NCBI GenBank assembly: GCA_907165275.2
Contig: OU015662.1
Location: 2,611,501-2,675,500, forward strand
DNA length: 64,000 bases
Source of the DNA: Zygaena filipendulae
Lineage: Eukaryota; Arthropoda; Insecta; Lepidoptera; Zygaenidae
Direction of reading: 5' to 3'
Under the pieces are notes generated by a model. The model was not told the DNA's origin, searched no databases, and was given only the letters and a program-made list of their open reading frames with translations. Positions 31,721 to 43,995 of the stretch are shown piece after piece. Made by a program: the position numbers and the translations under genes. Every line of letters begins with the position of its first letter. Positions within the stretch are counted from its first letter, which is position 1.

Positions 31721-32512
31721 AACAATATTATCCAAGGTATATTTAAGCTATTTTACAAAACATATCTAAAGTTAATTTGATCGAAAAAGTTAAACAACAT
31801 TTGAAACTAAGCCAGCACAATTTAGTTGAAGTACTTTCTAATGGACTGACTATTTCAACTAGACATTTGTTATTCAGAGAGAAGTATGGAATTATGAAAA
31901 TCATATTATATAGCTACATCATTTCCTAACTGGAGCTTGCTGGTTTTATGAGTCCGCCGTTCACTGCAACAATAGCGTCCAGGGAACAATCTGAGTGCAT
32001 ATAACCATATGCTAATTAGGTCCAGTGCATAGCGTTGGCATCACTGGTCCAACTCAACAGGCACTGTGCAGCTAGCAGGTTCCACTGCTGGCAACATTTA
32101 CGGCTCATTTGAATAAGGTACTAATTAATTATGTGGCTCCGACGTCCATTACAAGGCAAGTTGGAACTGGCGCTCGCAAACGAACTTTATGACGATGAAT
32201 TAATTAATAAACAATATAAGAAGTTTCACTCGTCAACTTCCAACAGAAAATACTGAAGCTGGAAACATGAAAATTTGGACAGTTTGTTGCCTTTTGCAAC
32301 GTAAAGACTCAATTACAAAGGATTTTTGGAAAGGGCAATTAAAGTCTGTAAGTATAGTCAGTTTTAAGTTTATAGCGATGGAAATTGATATTTGAGGTCT
32401 ACTTTTTAAACGACTTCCAAAAAGGAGGAGGCACTGTGTTCGGCTGTATGTTTAATTAAAGAAATACGTGTTACGGCGTATATGGTAATTCAGTGTTTTT
32501 CTACAGGTAAAA
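31721..32512. other. Unassigned intergenic sequence
   Basis: Contains an inverted family-T-like scrap (AACGACTTCCAAAAAGGAGG, 32411-32430). No gene. Confidence 0.35.
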
Positions 32513-32549
32513 GAATAACACACGGATGAAACCGTGGGAGTTCGCTAGT
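32513..32549 (+). mobile_element. Helitron 3' end remnant
   Basis: CACGG-ATGAAA-CCGTG hairpin then GGGAGTTCG and CTAG at 32546-32549. Confidence 0.6.
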
Positions 32550-32633
32550 GAACAATAAACTACAGAAAAAAAACAAATAATACGTATTCGTGTATCCACA
32601 TTTGGTTTTAAATTAAAATTCCAATGCTTTCCA

Positions 32634-32745
32634 ATATCTATACATATAAAATGCTTTGTCCTGAATGACTGATGGATTTGAAGCCTAAACCGCTGATCGT
32701 AGAGACCTGAAACTTAGAGGGTGTGTTCTTTGTGTGACGTACGCA
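32634..32745 (+). mobile_element. Helitron-like element, subfamily D 5' part
   Basis: 'atgctttgtcctgaatgactg', 'gcctaaaccgctgatcgtag': reverse complement of the distal part of 8044-8262. Confidence 0.55.
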
Positions 32746-32854
32746 TTAATGTGTTTCTATTGAATATTTCTTTTCTTTTTGGTGGCAAAAATATTATATT
32801 ATAATTATATTTTTGATAAGATTTTATTACAGTTCAGATGCATATACCTATACC

Positions 32855-33062
32855 CTCAGACCAAATAAAAACTAAAGACGGAACGCGTAGAACAAACAAG
32901 TGAAGCCAGGAAAAGACACCATCGCCGTGCACGTACACAGAAACACGCACACACAAGAAAAAAACTCCATAAATCCTAAGTAAACTTTGCAAATCCATAC
33001 ACTTTCCTAATCACCACTTCGTTGTTCCAGACGTTCCGTCTTTAGTTTTTATTTGGTCTGAG
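32855..33062. mobile_element. MITE family M4, copy b
   Basis: Perfect inverted ends of about 31 bp beginning CTCAGACCAAATAAAAACTA. Flanks CCTATACC (32847-32854) and CCCATACC (33063-33070) are a 7-of-8 duplication, supporting the 8-bp duplication of copy a. The middle is about 80% like copy a up to the CACGCACACACAAGAAAAA block, then diverges. Confidence 0.85.
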
Positions 33063-33070
33063 CCCATACC

Positions 33071-33711
33071 ATCTAAAACAACTAATTTATTATTGTTAAA
33101 ATACCATGAGAACAGTCATGGCAGGTGAAAAATAGGTAGGTACTACGATCTTTTATTTGCACCTGGTTTCGGTTGCAAATAAATTTCAAGCCAGACAGGT
33201 CGGACAACAAATTCACATGGAGCGTCCGAAATTGAAAAAGTTTAGAAAACATTCTGTAAAATGGGGCGGTCGTCACTTTGCCCGGTGCAGTGCATGTAAA
33301 CTGCATATTCAAGTCAATTTGAACTGAAAACCGACGGCTTTTGGCTCGCAGATTGGAAAAGTTCGTCATTAACATTGTGTGAAATCGTACAAAGTTTGCA
33401 TAAGGTGGAGTGTCAAAAGTTTGCCGCCATAGAGATATCACAAAACAGTGTTAGTTTCATTTAGAATATCGTACAAAGTTAAAAGTAAGAGGGAATGGCG
33501 CCGAATCACGTTTGCGACTTAAAACACGTAGTAGGCTGGTTCCACCACCTGTGTAATTGCATCACTCTGCGTGCCCTGAACGCGGTTCTATATACCTCTT
33601 AACTCCTTGGTCTAAAGATATAATTTTAATTTTGTCTTTTTATTTCATTGGTATTCGAACACGTATGACGCATACCATTTTTCTGCATTTACACTTTAAA
33701 ATTAGTAGATA
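33071..33711. other. Unassigned sequence, possibly non-repetitive
   Basis: The 119-codon minus-strand frame (33082-33441) has no recognisable motif. ATCGTACAAAGTT occurs twice (33385 and 33469). No gene called. Confidence 0.3.
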
Positions 33712-33744
33712 CCTACCAGGGTGAAACCGCGGGCACGTGACTAG
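33712..33744 (+). mobile_element. Helitron 3' end remnant
   Basis: AGGGTGAAACCGCGGGCACG then TGA and CTAG at 33741-33744. Confidence 0.6.
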
Positions 33745-33782
33745 TAAATAAAAATAATTAAGTCTGTCAATTATGGCCACGC

Positions 33783-34475
33783 GGAATAGTATATTTCATT
33801 ATAAGTGCGGAAAGCCTGTCATTGCAAAGAGTTCCGACAAATGTCTACCCGAGCCGAGGCGCAGCCGAAGGTGAGGGTTGACAGTCGGAACTAGTTGCAA
33901 TGACGGTTCCGCACGTGTACTGAACAACTATTTTTAATACAGTTACGAAAAAATTAAGCAATTTAATAAAATATCAAAAACACAACAAACTCAACTAAGT
34001 TCCAACTGTGATCAAGAGATGGCGCTAGTCGTATTAGTAATGCGAAACATACGTTTCGCAATACAAAAAGTGTGTCAAATTCGTTTCGAGTATGTAATTA
34101 AATTACATACTCGAGCTTTTTCTTTACCTTTTCCGAACTCGTGCGTTCTCTTTCCCAACTGTCAAAAATGGCGACACGACTTTGACACACTTTTTGCATT
34201 GCGAAACGTAGGTTTCGCATTACTAATACGACTAGCGCCATCTCTTGATCACAGTTGGAACTTAGTCGAGTTTGTGTTTTTATTATTTTACTAAATTTCT
34301 TCATTTTTTTCGCAACTGTATTAAAAATAGTTGTTCAGTACACGTGCGGAACCGTCATTGCAAAGAGTTCCGACTGTCAACCCTCACCTTCGGCTGCGCC
34401 TCGACTCGGGTCGACATTTGTCGGAACTCTTTGCAATGACAGCCTTTCCGCACTTGTAATGAAATATACTATTCC
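33783..34475. mobile_element. Foldback element X/Y, copy b: palindrome of about 690 bp
   Basis: Left arm 33783-34099, right arm 34101-34475, meeting at CGAGTATGTAATT/AATTACATACTCG (34087-34113). The outer ends GGAATAGTATATTTCATT and its complement match perfectly. Each arm contains the Y hairpin (GTGCGGAA ... TTCCGCAC). The right arm carries about 65 extra bases (CTTTTTCTTTACCTTTTCCG onward) missing from the left. The ORFs here (68 codons minus, 91 plus) are products of the repeat. Confidence 0.88.
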
Positions 34476-35377
34476 ATTTATATTAACTTTTCAATAATGA
34501 AATAAATCTAAATTTGAATTTAGAACTCTTGATTTATTTATAACAATGGAAGAAGTTCAAAGCGGCCAGGTTTGTAATAACGTCACAATTTTATGTCCAG
34601 CTCCACGCTCCAATGCCTTTAAGATATTTTCATTTAAAAGAATCTCATATAATGGAAATGAAATATTTTATTCCTTCCAAATCAAGGAAACAATCTTTAA
34701 TTAATTGTTAGACAATAACCTTGAGTAGGTTATTATAAAGTATATTTTGCAATTAGTCCCCTCTGGAAAATCAATACTTAATTTGTCACTAATTGTTTAT
34801 TAATGACAAAATATAATGAAATATCTTCCAAAACAAATTAATAGGCAGTGTACGATTTTTCTTCAATTCTGCAAAAATAAAGCCTCCAAAGAAAATTTAA
34901 AAAACAAAAATGTTTTAAATTGTTTATTATGTAATTCTTCTATTTTCTACAAATGAAAATTAACATCTGCAAAATTGTGGCGTCGCGTCGTCGTATAGCT
35001 TCGTTTCAATACCAGCAACAATGCGATGCGTCCTTCCTTTGAGGTTTTTCTAAATCCACATCATCTCTATTAAAACCCTGTTTATTAGTTTTACCTTAAA
35101 TAATCCTAATATACTTACTGCGTGCTAGTAGGGGCTATATTTTCGTCGGTACTTTGCTGGTATCATCGCAATTTTTTATATCATAAAAATATAAGTAACT
35201 ATACAAAGAATATATAAAATACGACGTCTTGCCAATGGCGACATCATCCAAACTATTGTAAGCAAAAAGACCAAAGAAAAGGACGAAACTATACCACCAC
35301 ATTGTAAGTACATCTCTTTTCCACACCCAAATCTTTCGTACTAGAAACAATCATGGTGCCATTCTCTTGTACATAGA
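34476..35377. other. Unassigned AT-rich intergenic sequence
   Basis: No gene or repeat recognised. Confidence 0.4.
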
Positions 35378-35995
35378 TAGGGTTGCCAACCTTAGTAAAA
35401 ACACTATCAAAATACGTGAAGTGTCCAAAAAACTGGGACACACCTGTTAAGCTATAGAAAGGCGAGAAATACCATTAGAAATTAAATTTAGTTTTCACAA
35501 ATAAAACAGAATATATTTTACTTTAGCACAAAACATATCGACATCGAGCATACAAGATTTTCACTTGAGTAAATATTCATTTCTTTTCTGCCCTAAGTTC
35601 GACGGAATAGTTGGCGTCCCGCATACATTTTTTGCACACGCTTGGCATCACACTTAAGGATGGAGTTCCTAACCTGGTGATACAAACGCGAACTAAGGTT
35701 GTGGATCTTGGGTCAGAATAACTTACCTAAAACAGAAATGACCGGCCTACCTGGAATATATATGAACGTGGACAGAATAGATAGGACCTGATATCCACAG
35801 AATGGGGAGGTACGATACCTCGGAGATGTATCGAAAGACCTTACCAGGAGTATTTAGATTCGAAAAAGATTGTATCGTGGAGAATAGAAACGCGATGATA
35901 AGTTGCAGAAGAAGAAATAGATACATCTTTCGGAAGATGATCTGAGGCTCTAGAAGCACGACGTCCCAGCACTTGCGGGACGTTTGGCAACCCTA
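35378..35995. mobile_element. Possible non-autonomous DNA transposon with 12-bp ends
   Basis: TAGGGTTGCCAA at 35378 and TTGGCAACCCTA ending at 35995 are perfect 12-bp inverted repeats 618 bp apart. GGACACACC and GGGACG motifs lie near either end. There is no coding frame, and no second copy in the window. Confidence 0.55.
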
Positions 35996-36255
35996 CTACA
36001 TAACGTACATTAGACATTACATTACTAATGTTTTTAGACTGAGTGCTAGGGTATTACTGTTTTCGAGTGTTTCGAGTTTCAGCTTCGAGTCACGTTCTCA
36101 GTCACGTGACATGTGCGTGTTCTCACAGCTGTGGTAACTGTACTTATTGTGCGAGCGCAAGTTATCTGCATCAGTTCTAACTTCTAATGGATTACTTCGA
36201 GTTACTCACGACGTGGTATAGAAAAAAAACTTATACCAAGGCATATCTAGCTATA

Positions 36256-36596
36256 CAACATATTAATGAATTAACTGAAAACTAGAAAATAGAAGAGTTT
36301 GCTCAGAATCAACTAGCGAATCGATCGCACTACAAGTTATTTTTTTTTTCATTTTTATCGGCCCATGTCTAAATTATTTATAGTACAATATTTAGCGCGT
36401 AGCCACCCACAGCGAAAAAAATTGAACTGGTAGGCGCGGGCGTAGCACTTGGAATTTCATAGATAGGTCACCTCCAAACTAATGTTGAATAACTTTAAAA
36501 GTATAAATTTTTTCGATATAAAATATATTTTAATCATATTATTGTTTATTTTTTAAATGGGGTGTATCAGGTTTCACTTAATTTGTTAACACGTTG
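36256..36596. mobile_element. MITE family M1, copy b (uninterrupted, 341 bp)
   Basis: CAACATATTAATGAATTAAC at left and TTAACACGTTG at right, flanked by TATA on both sides (36252-36255; 36597-36600). It matches both outer parts of copy a and shows the unoccupied state of the site that holds two Helitrons there. Confidence 0.85.
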
Positions 36597-37745
36597 TATA
36601 TGTATAATAGTACCTGATGTGGTTTGTAACTCCCTGTTTTGAAGTGAAACTTCGTTTTAGACTTGGAAGGGATTCTATTTTATATATATTTCATATTACA
36701 TAATATGTTTATTGTATAGTAAGGCTGTAAATATGCTACCGTATTTTTTTTTACTTTTAAGTTTTACACTACAAAAACTTTTTCCGGAAAAACATCAAAT
36801 TGGTATTTTCAAAACACAAAGTCTGTAGGTACATATCTCGGGTTTGGCACACAACCACATTCGTGATTCTTTATTATTCGATGAGTGTCGATTTGTATGT
36901 AAAGTTTTCACTCCGTCGTTGAAACTTCTATAAAGTTCTTCCTGGAGAGTAAATAAAAGTGATGACTAGCTGATAGCTCTTTTTGCAATAATGCGTGTCA
37001 TCGCTGAGATTGTTCTATTGTTTTTTTTTTTCTTTCCATTTTATTCAGAACAAGCCGTCAGTCTCTTGAGACTATTGATTTGACATCCAAACAAAGTATC
37101 ATTACTTTCGGAGACCATTATAGTATTATAATTATCGAGTTAATCTTCTCTTCCGTAACAAGGCTATATTGAAAATCAAATAAAAGACAGACATATACTT
37201 CCAATATAAGTAAGTGACCGTTATTATTTTATTCTTTGTACCGAAACAAGATAAACATATAAACTGTGATAAAGTATGGATATGTATTTATATTTTATTT
37301 TTGTTTTCTCAAGAATTAAGCTCAACCTATATCTAATACTTTTTTGGGATTTCCTTAGATCATTCAAAACAGGAGTAGGCCCATGTGCATGTCCATTACA
37401 CAAAACTTAGTGGTGTTCAATCGTACAATAACAAAGAAGCAATAAATAGAAGCTTTTGCCGTTCCACAGGTAATAACAGTTCCAAACAAAAAAGAAATGG
37501 ATGATACAAAATTATATAATAATATTATGTGAAGACGTAACTTATTCACAAAATAAATTATTAGAAAATTGAATTTCTTTTACTGATCGTAGTTTTTCTG
37601 AGCGAGGAAAATATGAAATTTTGACGCGTCCATTGTTTAGGGTGCCAAAGAAATGGTTTTTTAAACACGTTGTAGCTAAAGATAGCACTTTATAACCATA
37701 CCTAACCCTCTTATCCACAAATTGGGTATTCTCCAAGGTATGAAT
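36597..37745. other. Unassigned AT-rich intergenic sequence
   Basis: No gene or repeat recognised; ORFs of 61 and 64 codons are probably chance. Confidence 0.35.
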
Positions 37746-38046
37746 ATCAAAATTCTAATTAGTCCGTCAGTTAGAAAATAAAAAAATAATAGACACGTAT
37801 TTTTTGCTTTTTCAATTTAATGAAAATGAACATAGATAAAGCGCATTAAAGTTTAGGGTGGGGGGCTCGTGACGTCAATATTCATTATAAGCGCCATACA
37901 AACCGCACAGAATTGTAACGTCACGCGAAATTTCAACTCAATGTATCTCTGTTATTTTTTGAGTACGCAAAAAAAGAAAAAATACGTGTCCAATATTTTT
38001 TACTAATCTACACGACGGACTAAAAAAAAATTTTTTGTCAAGTAGC
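37746..38046. mobile_element. MITE family M5, copy b
   Basis: TTAGTCCGTCAGTTAGAAAA at left and CTAATCTACACGACGGACTA at right; inner block ACGTCACGCGAAATTTCAAC. It also has GTGACGTCAA, as do the related copies. Confidence 0.8.
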
Positions 38047-38682
38047 CAATTGTCAATCAAAGTGATAAAGTTCCTGGGCTACCAGTGTTACGACGGAAAG
38101 GAAATAGAGCAGGCGCGGGAATTCGTTTTGAACTTGGATCAGGGCGTGCATGATTTGTTCTTTCCTAGTAACTTTAATGTATAACTTTTGAAGTTTTCTG
38201 TTCACGCATAACTAGATATTTTCCTTTTTTTTTCACTTTATTATCCCGTTCCTGTTGTTTTACAAACCACCAAATTTGCTTGACCCCTCAAGAAACTGTG
38301 TTAAGATCTCAGTTACGCGCTAAGAAGGAAAAATAGAGCTCGACATAAAATAGTTTTGCCTTGCATTTCCGAGATGCGCGGCAGCGTACCGTAGATTTCG
38401 TTCCGTACCAATAAATCTTACGTCCAGGAAAGAAGAAGCATTATTTAGATTTTATTGTGTTTTTCAAATAAGAAAAGCTATTTCACTACGCGACAGGAAA
38501 AGGTTTATATTTTATGTAATTTTACGCGTAATGATTTTAAACAATCGATCGCGACGTTCCTTACTAATATAATAAATGCGAAAGAAGCAAATAAGACAAA
38601 GCGAGTATATAGTTATATTATGTATTAAAAATTAAAAATTGTATGAGAACAAAAAACTTAAATTAATATTTATGTAAATAGA
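38047..38682. other. Unassigned sequence with a Helitron 5' scrap
   Basis: TTCCTTACTAATATAATAAA at 38567-38586 looks like a Helitron 5' end without a body. Otherwise nothing recognised. Confidence 0.35.
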
Positions 38683-38833
38683 AATTAATGTTTGTTTGTG
38701 TGTTCTCTATACGCTCCGATTACGATAAAACTTTGGTGGGTTATTCTGCGTACGTCCACGAAGGTAGATACCTACCTGACATAAGTGTGCCTGCGGCAAT
38801 TTCAAAACTCAAGCAAATTAAACGGCGAGCTAG
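38683..38833 (+). mobile_element. Helitron-like element, subfamily C
   Basis: ATTAATGTTTGTTTGTGTGT, ATAAAACTTTGGTGGGTTAT and GGCGAGCTAG (CTAG 38830-38833); the hairpin is eroded. Confidence 0.65.
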
Positions 38834-38862
38834 TAATTAGATAATAAATGGGGATGTGGACT

Positions 38863-39118
38863 ACTTTTGAAAATCAAAATTCTATTTAGTCCGTCAGTTA
38901 GAAAATAAAAAAAACAATTGACACGTATTTTTTGCTTTTTCAAATAAATTAAAATATACAGAGATAAAACCGCCATACAAACTGTCCGAATAGTGACGTC
39001 ACGCGAAATTTCAACTCGATATATCGCCGTTATTTTTTGATTACGTAAAAAAAAAAACGTGTCTAATATTTTTTATTAATCTACAAGACGGACTACAAAA
39101 TAAAAATTAGTCCACATG
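38863..39118. mobile_element. MITE family M5, copy c
   Basis: Outer ends GGATGTGGACTA and TAGTCCACATGCC; inner inverted pair TTTAGTCCGTCAGTTAG / CTACAAGACGGACTA. It is the best-preserved copy of the family. Confidence 0.82.
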
Positions 39119-40002
39119 CCTATTACCTACATAATGTATATTACATATATATAATATATTAAAAAAATACATTGGTGATTCGTAACATAGTGTAACGAAC
39201 TTAAATTAGTAGAGTTCATAATATTATTACATTTTAATGATTCTTATCATAGTATTTAACGATTACAGAATAGTAGCTCTTGGTATCGAACTGAAGCACA
39301 CCAAATTCTAATCTTTTCTCCTTTTGCGGGTCAACTGGAAGAAATTCCATTTATATGGAATAAGCATGACCCTTGTATAAATAATGAAATACTTTTATAC
39401 CAATTTCTTTGTTGTAGGTACTCATGTATATTAATTGTTAAATAAATAAAATAAAAAGAAATAATTTATATAATTATAATAATGATAAAAATAATAATTA
39501 TAATAATTAATTATAATAATATTAATTAATATTAATTAACTATCAATGAAGATTGACAGCTGATTAAAATATTACAGAAATACAAAATAAATAGTATTGA
39601 TTGAGTACCTACCTATAATAGAGAAACTTGCAACAATAAATCCATTAGCAAGAGACACTTTGAGAGCAACTGCGTGACAATGACTTACGCTGTGGTTGGT
39701 GAAGTGTGAACACGCCCTTATACACGTTACGTATTTCTCGCGACTAACCAGTGAACCGTAAAAGGCACATTGGAGACTCCAAATGGAATTTTCCGCTTAT
39801 TCTTCCTCACAATTGTTTCAAAAGTCACCAGTGTCGATATTGTACGGAGTAGTCTAGAGTGGAGGGAAGTATATGGTATATAATATACTTTCCCCCTTAA
39901 CCTAAAACGGATTTTGTGTATTTTTAACTGACTTCCAAAAAAAAGAAATGATTGTGCTGACAACTTTTTCAAATTAATTATTATGTTTACCCCAAATTAT
40001 AC
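39119..40002. other. Unassigned sequence with an AT-only stretch
   Basis: 39439-39541 is nearly pure A/T built of AATAATTATAAT and TTAATATTAA steps. No gene. Confidence 0.45.
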
Positions 40003-40192
40003 TTAGCCGTGCCCCGCGGTTTCACCCGCGGTAATTTTGGAGTTCCCGCGGGAATTCCGGAATAAAAAGTACCCTATGTCCTTCTCTGTACCCCTGACAA
40101 CGTGCACGCCAAATTTCATCCAAATCCGTTCGCCATTTTTACGTGATTGAGTAACAAACATCCACACTTTCACATTTATAATATTAGTAGGA
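40003..40192 (-). mobile_element. Helitron-like element, full length (190 bp)
   Basis: Hairpin GTGCCCCGCGGTTTCACCCG at the left (CTAG changed to CTTAG) and AATATTAGTAGGA at the right, giving TC on the minus strand at 40191-40192. All family blocks are in order. Confidence 0.82.
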
Positions 40193-41226
40193 TTAAATTT
40201 CTATAGTCTATGTAAATGAAATATGAAAGAAAATATTATTTATTTAGCTGTTAGTGCTAGTGTTCGTATGGGGCCTTTAAGTTGACAATAGACAGGGTAC
40301 ATTGCGCGTAAAACTGACTGCCCTTTGAAGTAGAAAAGTTCTGCAGCAGACGTGGTATAGACAGAAATCTCTTAACAACTGGCGATTTGGTGAAAATCGC
40401 GAGAACCAGCGCAATGAGCCAGAATGAGGACAGCGTGAGAACCATAGACGAAGAAGTGTAGCTTTATTGATACCTACTTCTTTGGTCAGATCGGTAGTCG
40501 TGGAGATCTTTTTCTTTAGTTCATTTTGTACTTTGCACATAATTATAGGTACTTACTTTGATCACTGTTCATCAGCGTCAAGTATTGTTACTTTTATTGA
40601 TTAAATTGCACATTAGACTGGAATATCTTTGTTGATAAACTTTACTGCCCAAATCTAATCAACAAAATTTTTAACATTTTTATCAATGCTAAAATTAATG
40701 ACAAAATCCGGCCCCCCCAATAAATAACGTCAGTTGGATCCTAATTTTTTATCCAAATTTAATCTCGCCAAAAATCTACGTCAAAATTATCCCAATATGC
40801 TGTGCTAAGGCTGTGCTATTAAAAAAATGAAATTTGAATAACTATAAGTTTAAATTAAGAATCCTTTAGTCTCTATTTCTTTTTAATTGCCCTGAGTTTG
40901 CTCAAAGTGGACAGTGTGACAACATTTTGCACTTTATGCAGATTCTCACGGGCGAAACTCTGGACTGAAATAGGTCAACTGGGAGAGCGGAATTCTCCAG
41001 TTGTATTTTGGGGACCTAATATTTAATTTAAGTCGTACATTCAGACACTTCTTTAGGGATCAATCTTTTTTAAATTTAAAACCATTTTTGAAACCAAACT
41101 TTACAATGTTCTTAGTTTTCACATAAACAGACAATAATTGTACTTACTTCGTACAAGATCTTGATTATTATATAGGTACGCAATTTATTTATAAAAAAGC
41201 GGCAAAAAATCCGTTCAGGCGCATTT
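40193..41226. other. Unassigned intergenic sequence
   Basis: No gene or repeat recognised. Overlapping minus-strand frames of 62 and 87 codons (40257-40540) are without motifs. Confidence 0.35.
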
Positions 41227-41312
41227 CGTCCAATTCGCAAATGGTCCAATCCTCCAATTCGCAAATCGTCCAATTCGCAAATGGTCCAATTCGCAAATGG
41301 TCCAATTCTCAA
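41227..41312 (+). repeat. Minisatellite with a 16-bp unit
   Basis: GTCCAATTCGCAAATG repeated about five times, one unit interrupted by TCCTCCAATT. Both strands stay open, giving short repetitive ORFs that are not genes. Confidence 0.85.
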
Positions 41313-41994
41313 ACATCTCTTTACAAACAGAGACTAGAGAGTTCAGTTAGCTTGTTCACCCCAGTGAGAACTTTAAAGGCTGCTTGTTTTGCTGTTGCCA
41401 TTACGAGTAAAATAACAAGTCAATTTTTTTTTATGATTTGATATTTTTACACTTACCTAACAAACATTGTGCCTTTTAACTTTTTAAAACATTTTCCAAG
41501 CTTCAAAGAATACGAAAACACAGAGCCTATTATAAGTCTCTAAGTCGCATATTTATAAGAGTTCTCTGTTTTGGAATATAAAAATTTACGCAAGTAAAAC
41601 CACGAGTTTTCTATTAATAGGGTTGGATCTAAAGGTCAGTGGAACAAGTTCGTAGCCTGGGGCACTGCAGATAACAGTGAATATGATACCGCAACCCCAA
41701 ACTCCGAAGATGAGTGGTCGCACTAGTAAATCATCCGAAACTAATTAATATCGGAGAACAACAGCTATTTATCACACTGCGAAAAATGCTTCTCGCTTGC
41801 TGCTGGAGTCTATAAAATAACAGATTTTATGGTCGAAAAAATATTAAAAGATTGTACAGTTTATTGATCTTTATTTTATTACTTGAAAGAAAGACAATTT
41901 TAACAAATTGGCGTTTCACGGTCATCCTAACGAATATAATAAGGTAGCTACTTTTTTTTCCTTGAGTGTGGTCGATTGTAAACATACCTAGCCT
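41313..41994. other. Unassigned intergenic sequence
   Basis: No gene or repeat recognised. Confidence 0.35.
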
Positions 41995-42060
41995 GGAATA
42001 GGAACTGGCTCTTAAGTGAGGCTGCCGGAACAGACCGTTAAGTGTTTGGCGATAGAATCC
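41995..42060. repeat. Family L repeat fragment
   Basis: GGAACTGGCTCTTAAGTGAG, GCTGCCGGAACAGACCGTTA matches 5219-5260. Confidence 0.5.
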
Positions 42061-42849
42061 CAACTTGATTGTGGTAGCTATTAAAAAAAAATCGATTCGA
42101 TGATAAGAATAGACGTCGTTCGACTGTGAATTTGAAAGAGACTCTACTTTTAAAAAATTAAAATCAAACGATGACATTACAAAAAGTAGCGAAACAATTA
42201 TCGACCAATTTGTTCTTTCAAACCAAAAAAAAATCGCGGTTATGACAAAATAAAATAACTACTTTCGTCAGTACTTTACTTATTTCTCAACCTAATAAAC
42301 CAGTAGATAAAGTCGATATTACGCATGGCTTGTCCTAGCGCGGCATTAAACAAGAAAAAGTCTGGTAAGTCGATTCTTTATCTCCCCGCGAGTAGGTAAA
42401 CTTCGTAAAAATATGTATGAGTTTTAACCCCTAGAGTAGATACCTGTCATAAAGGGCGAGGTCCCCGCGGGTGATATAAATCATTCCACCAGATTGATAT
42501 AGCGGACAAAGTGACGCACCAAAAGGGAACGAATACAGTTAAATATAATAAAAAGAAGATTCTTATTAAAAGCATTACTATTGACCAAAATATCATACCA
42601 ATCGCGTGGACTAGTTTAATTACTTAACTCGTTGAATATCACAGGCTTTTATAGCAACTTTTTAACGCAGATTTAAGGTAACTTTAGGTACAATCAGGGT
42701 AGGTACCAAAATATTTCAACCCCCGAAAGACCCTGGTAACGCATACCTATTTTTATCGGGTGCGGAAAAATAAGGGGTATAAGTAAACCCTCTGTAACTC
42801 GGAACTAAAGTACGTATATTTTGACCAATTTCAAACTTTGTTATCGTCA
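42061..42849. other. Unassigned intergenic sequence
   Basis: A scrap at 42462-42475 (GTCCCCGCGGGTGAT) may be an old Helitron end. Nothing else. Confidence 0.3.
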
Positions 42850-42975
42850 TAAAAGTCACAATTTAACTCACTACTTTCACGTTTCAACCGTTATTTTTTG
42901 ATTACGTAAAAAAGAAAATAATACGTGTCCAATATTTTTTATTAATCTACAAGACGAACTAAATAGAAACAAAGC
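42850..42975. mobile_element. MITE family M5, copy d (partial)
   Basis: CGTTATTTTTTGATTACGTA and TTATTAATCTACAAGACGAA: right-hand half of the family only. Confidence 0.65.
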
Positions 42976-43297
42976 CTTTGCTATAGTTGATTATGTTATA
43001 TACGTGTAGAAAGATACTTTTGTCTCCAACTGACTATACACAAAAATCTGTTACCTACTTCGGAATTCGAATACATTTACGGCAGTTGAAAGTGCGGAAA
43101 ATCCCATAATTAGGCCGCTAGGCGAAATTTATCACGGTTTGTTGTTTTAACTCGAGTTATGATAAACTAGCAGCCTGTTTGTGACTCGACTGAAAGCTTC
43201 GAGAGCTTTACTCTTGATTCTCTATTAACTGGTCCTACATAGATACTATTGCAATAGTACACTTTAGTTGCTTAGTAATTCTGGTTTTATTGTAATA
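42976..43297. other. Unassigned intergenic sequence
   Basis: No gene or repeat recognised. Confidence 0.35.
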
Positions 43298-43445
43298 CTA
43301 GCTGTTCTCCGCGGTTTCGCCCGCGTTAGTTTCGGGGATCCCGCGGAAATTCCGAGATAAAAGTACTTATTACCCTATATTTTTTGACCACGTGTAGGTA
43401 GTATGCAAAATTTAATGTAGTTTCTTCCGCATTATACAAAACGCC
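43298..43445 (-). mobile_element. Helitron-like element
   Basis: CTAGCTGTTCTCCGCGG hairpin end, 'ggggatcccgcggaaattcc', then eroded body. Confidence 0.68.
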
Positions 43446-43482
43446 AATTTCATATGTAAGGAAGTAATACCTATATAGGTAA

Positions 43483-43731
43483 CTAGCTGTCCCCCGCGAT
43501 TTCATCCGCGGTAATTTCGGAGTTCCCGCAGTAATTCCGGGAAAAAAGTGCTTTAGTTTACGATGATAAGCAGTTCCCCGCATTAATTCCGGAGTTCCCG
43601 AGGGAATTCCGGGATAAAAACTATCCTATCTTTTATATTATGAACGGTTACAAAATTTCATCCAAATCCGTTCAGTAGTTTCGGAGTCCATCGCGGACAA
43701 ACAACGTGACACGTGATTTATAAATATTAAA
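43483..43731 (-). mobile_element. Helitron-like element, first of an abutting pair
   Basis: CTAG at 43483; same subfamily as 3703. It carries an internal insertion/duplication ('gcagttccccgcattaattcc'). It runs directly into the next copy. Confidence 0.78.
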
Positions 43732-43960
43732 ATAGCTGTCCCCCGCGATTTCATCCGCGGTAATTTCGTAGTTCCCGCGGAGGTTGCGGGAAAAAGTACT
43801 CTATGTCCTTCAGTTCCCGAGGGAATTCCGGGATAAAAACTATCCTATCTTTTAAGTTGGACCATATTATAAATGGTTGCAAAATTTTATCAAAATCCGT
43901 TCAGTAGTTTCGGAGTCCATCGCGGACAAACAACGTGACACGTTATTTATATATATTAGA
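43732..43960 (-). mobile_element. Helitron-like element, second of the pair
   Basis: ATAGCTGTCCCCCGCG (CTAG changed to ATAG), body near-identical to 3703-3928, GA at 43959-43960 followed by T. Confidence 0.78.
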
Positions 43961-43995
43961 TAAGATAATAAGATAAGATAAGATAAGATAAGATA
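43961..43995 (+). repeat. TAAGA pentanucleotide microsatellite
   Basis: About seven TAAGA-type units starting at the first base after the Helitron 5' end. Confidence 0.85.

Noticed and set aside
33082..33441. 119-residue minus-strand ORF
   Set aside because: No recognisable domain, no promoter-like sequence seen; chance frame cannot be excluded and is more likely.
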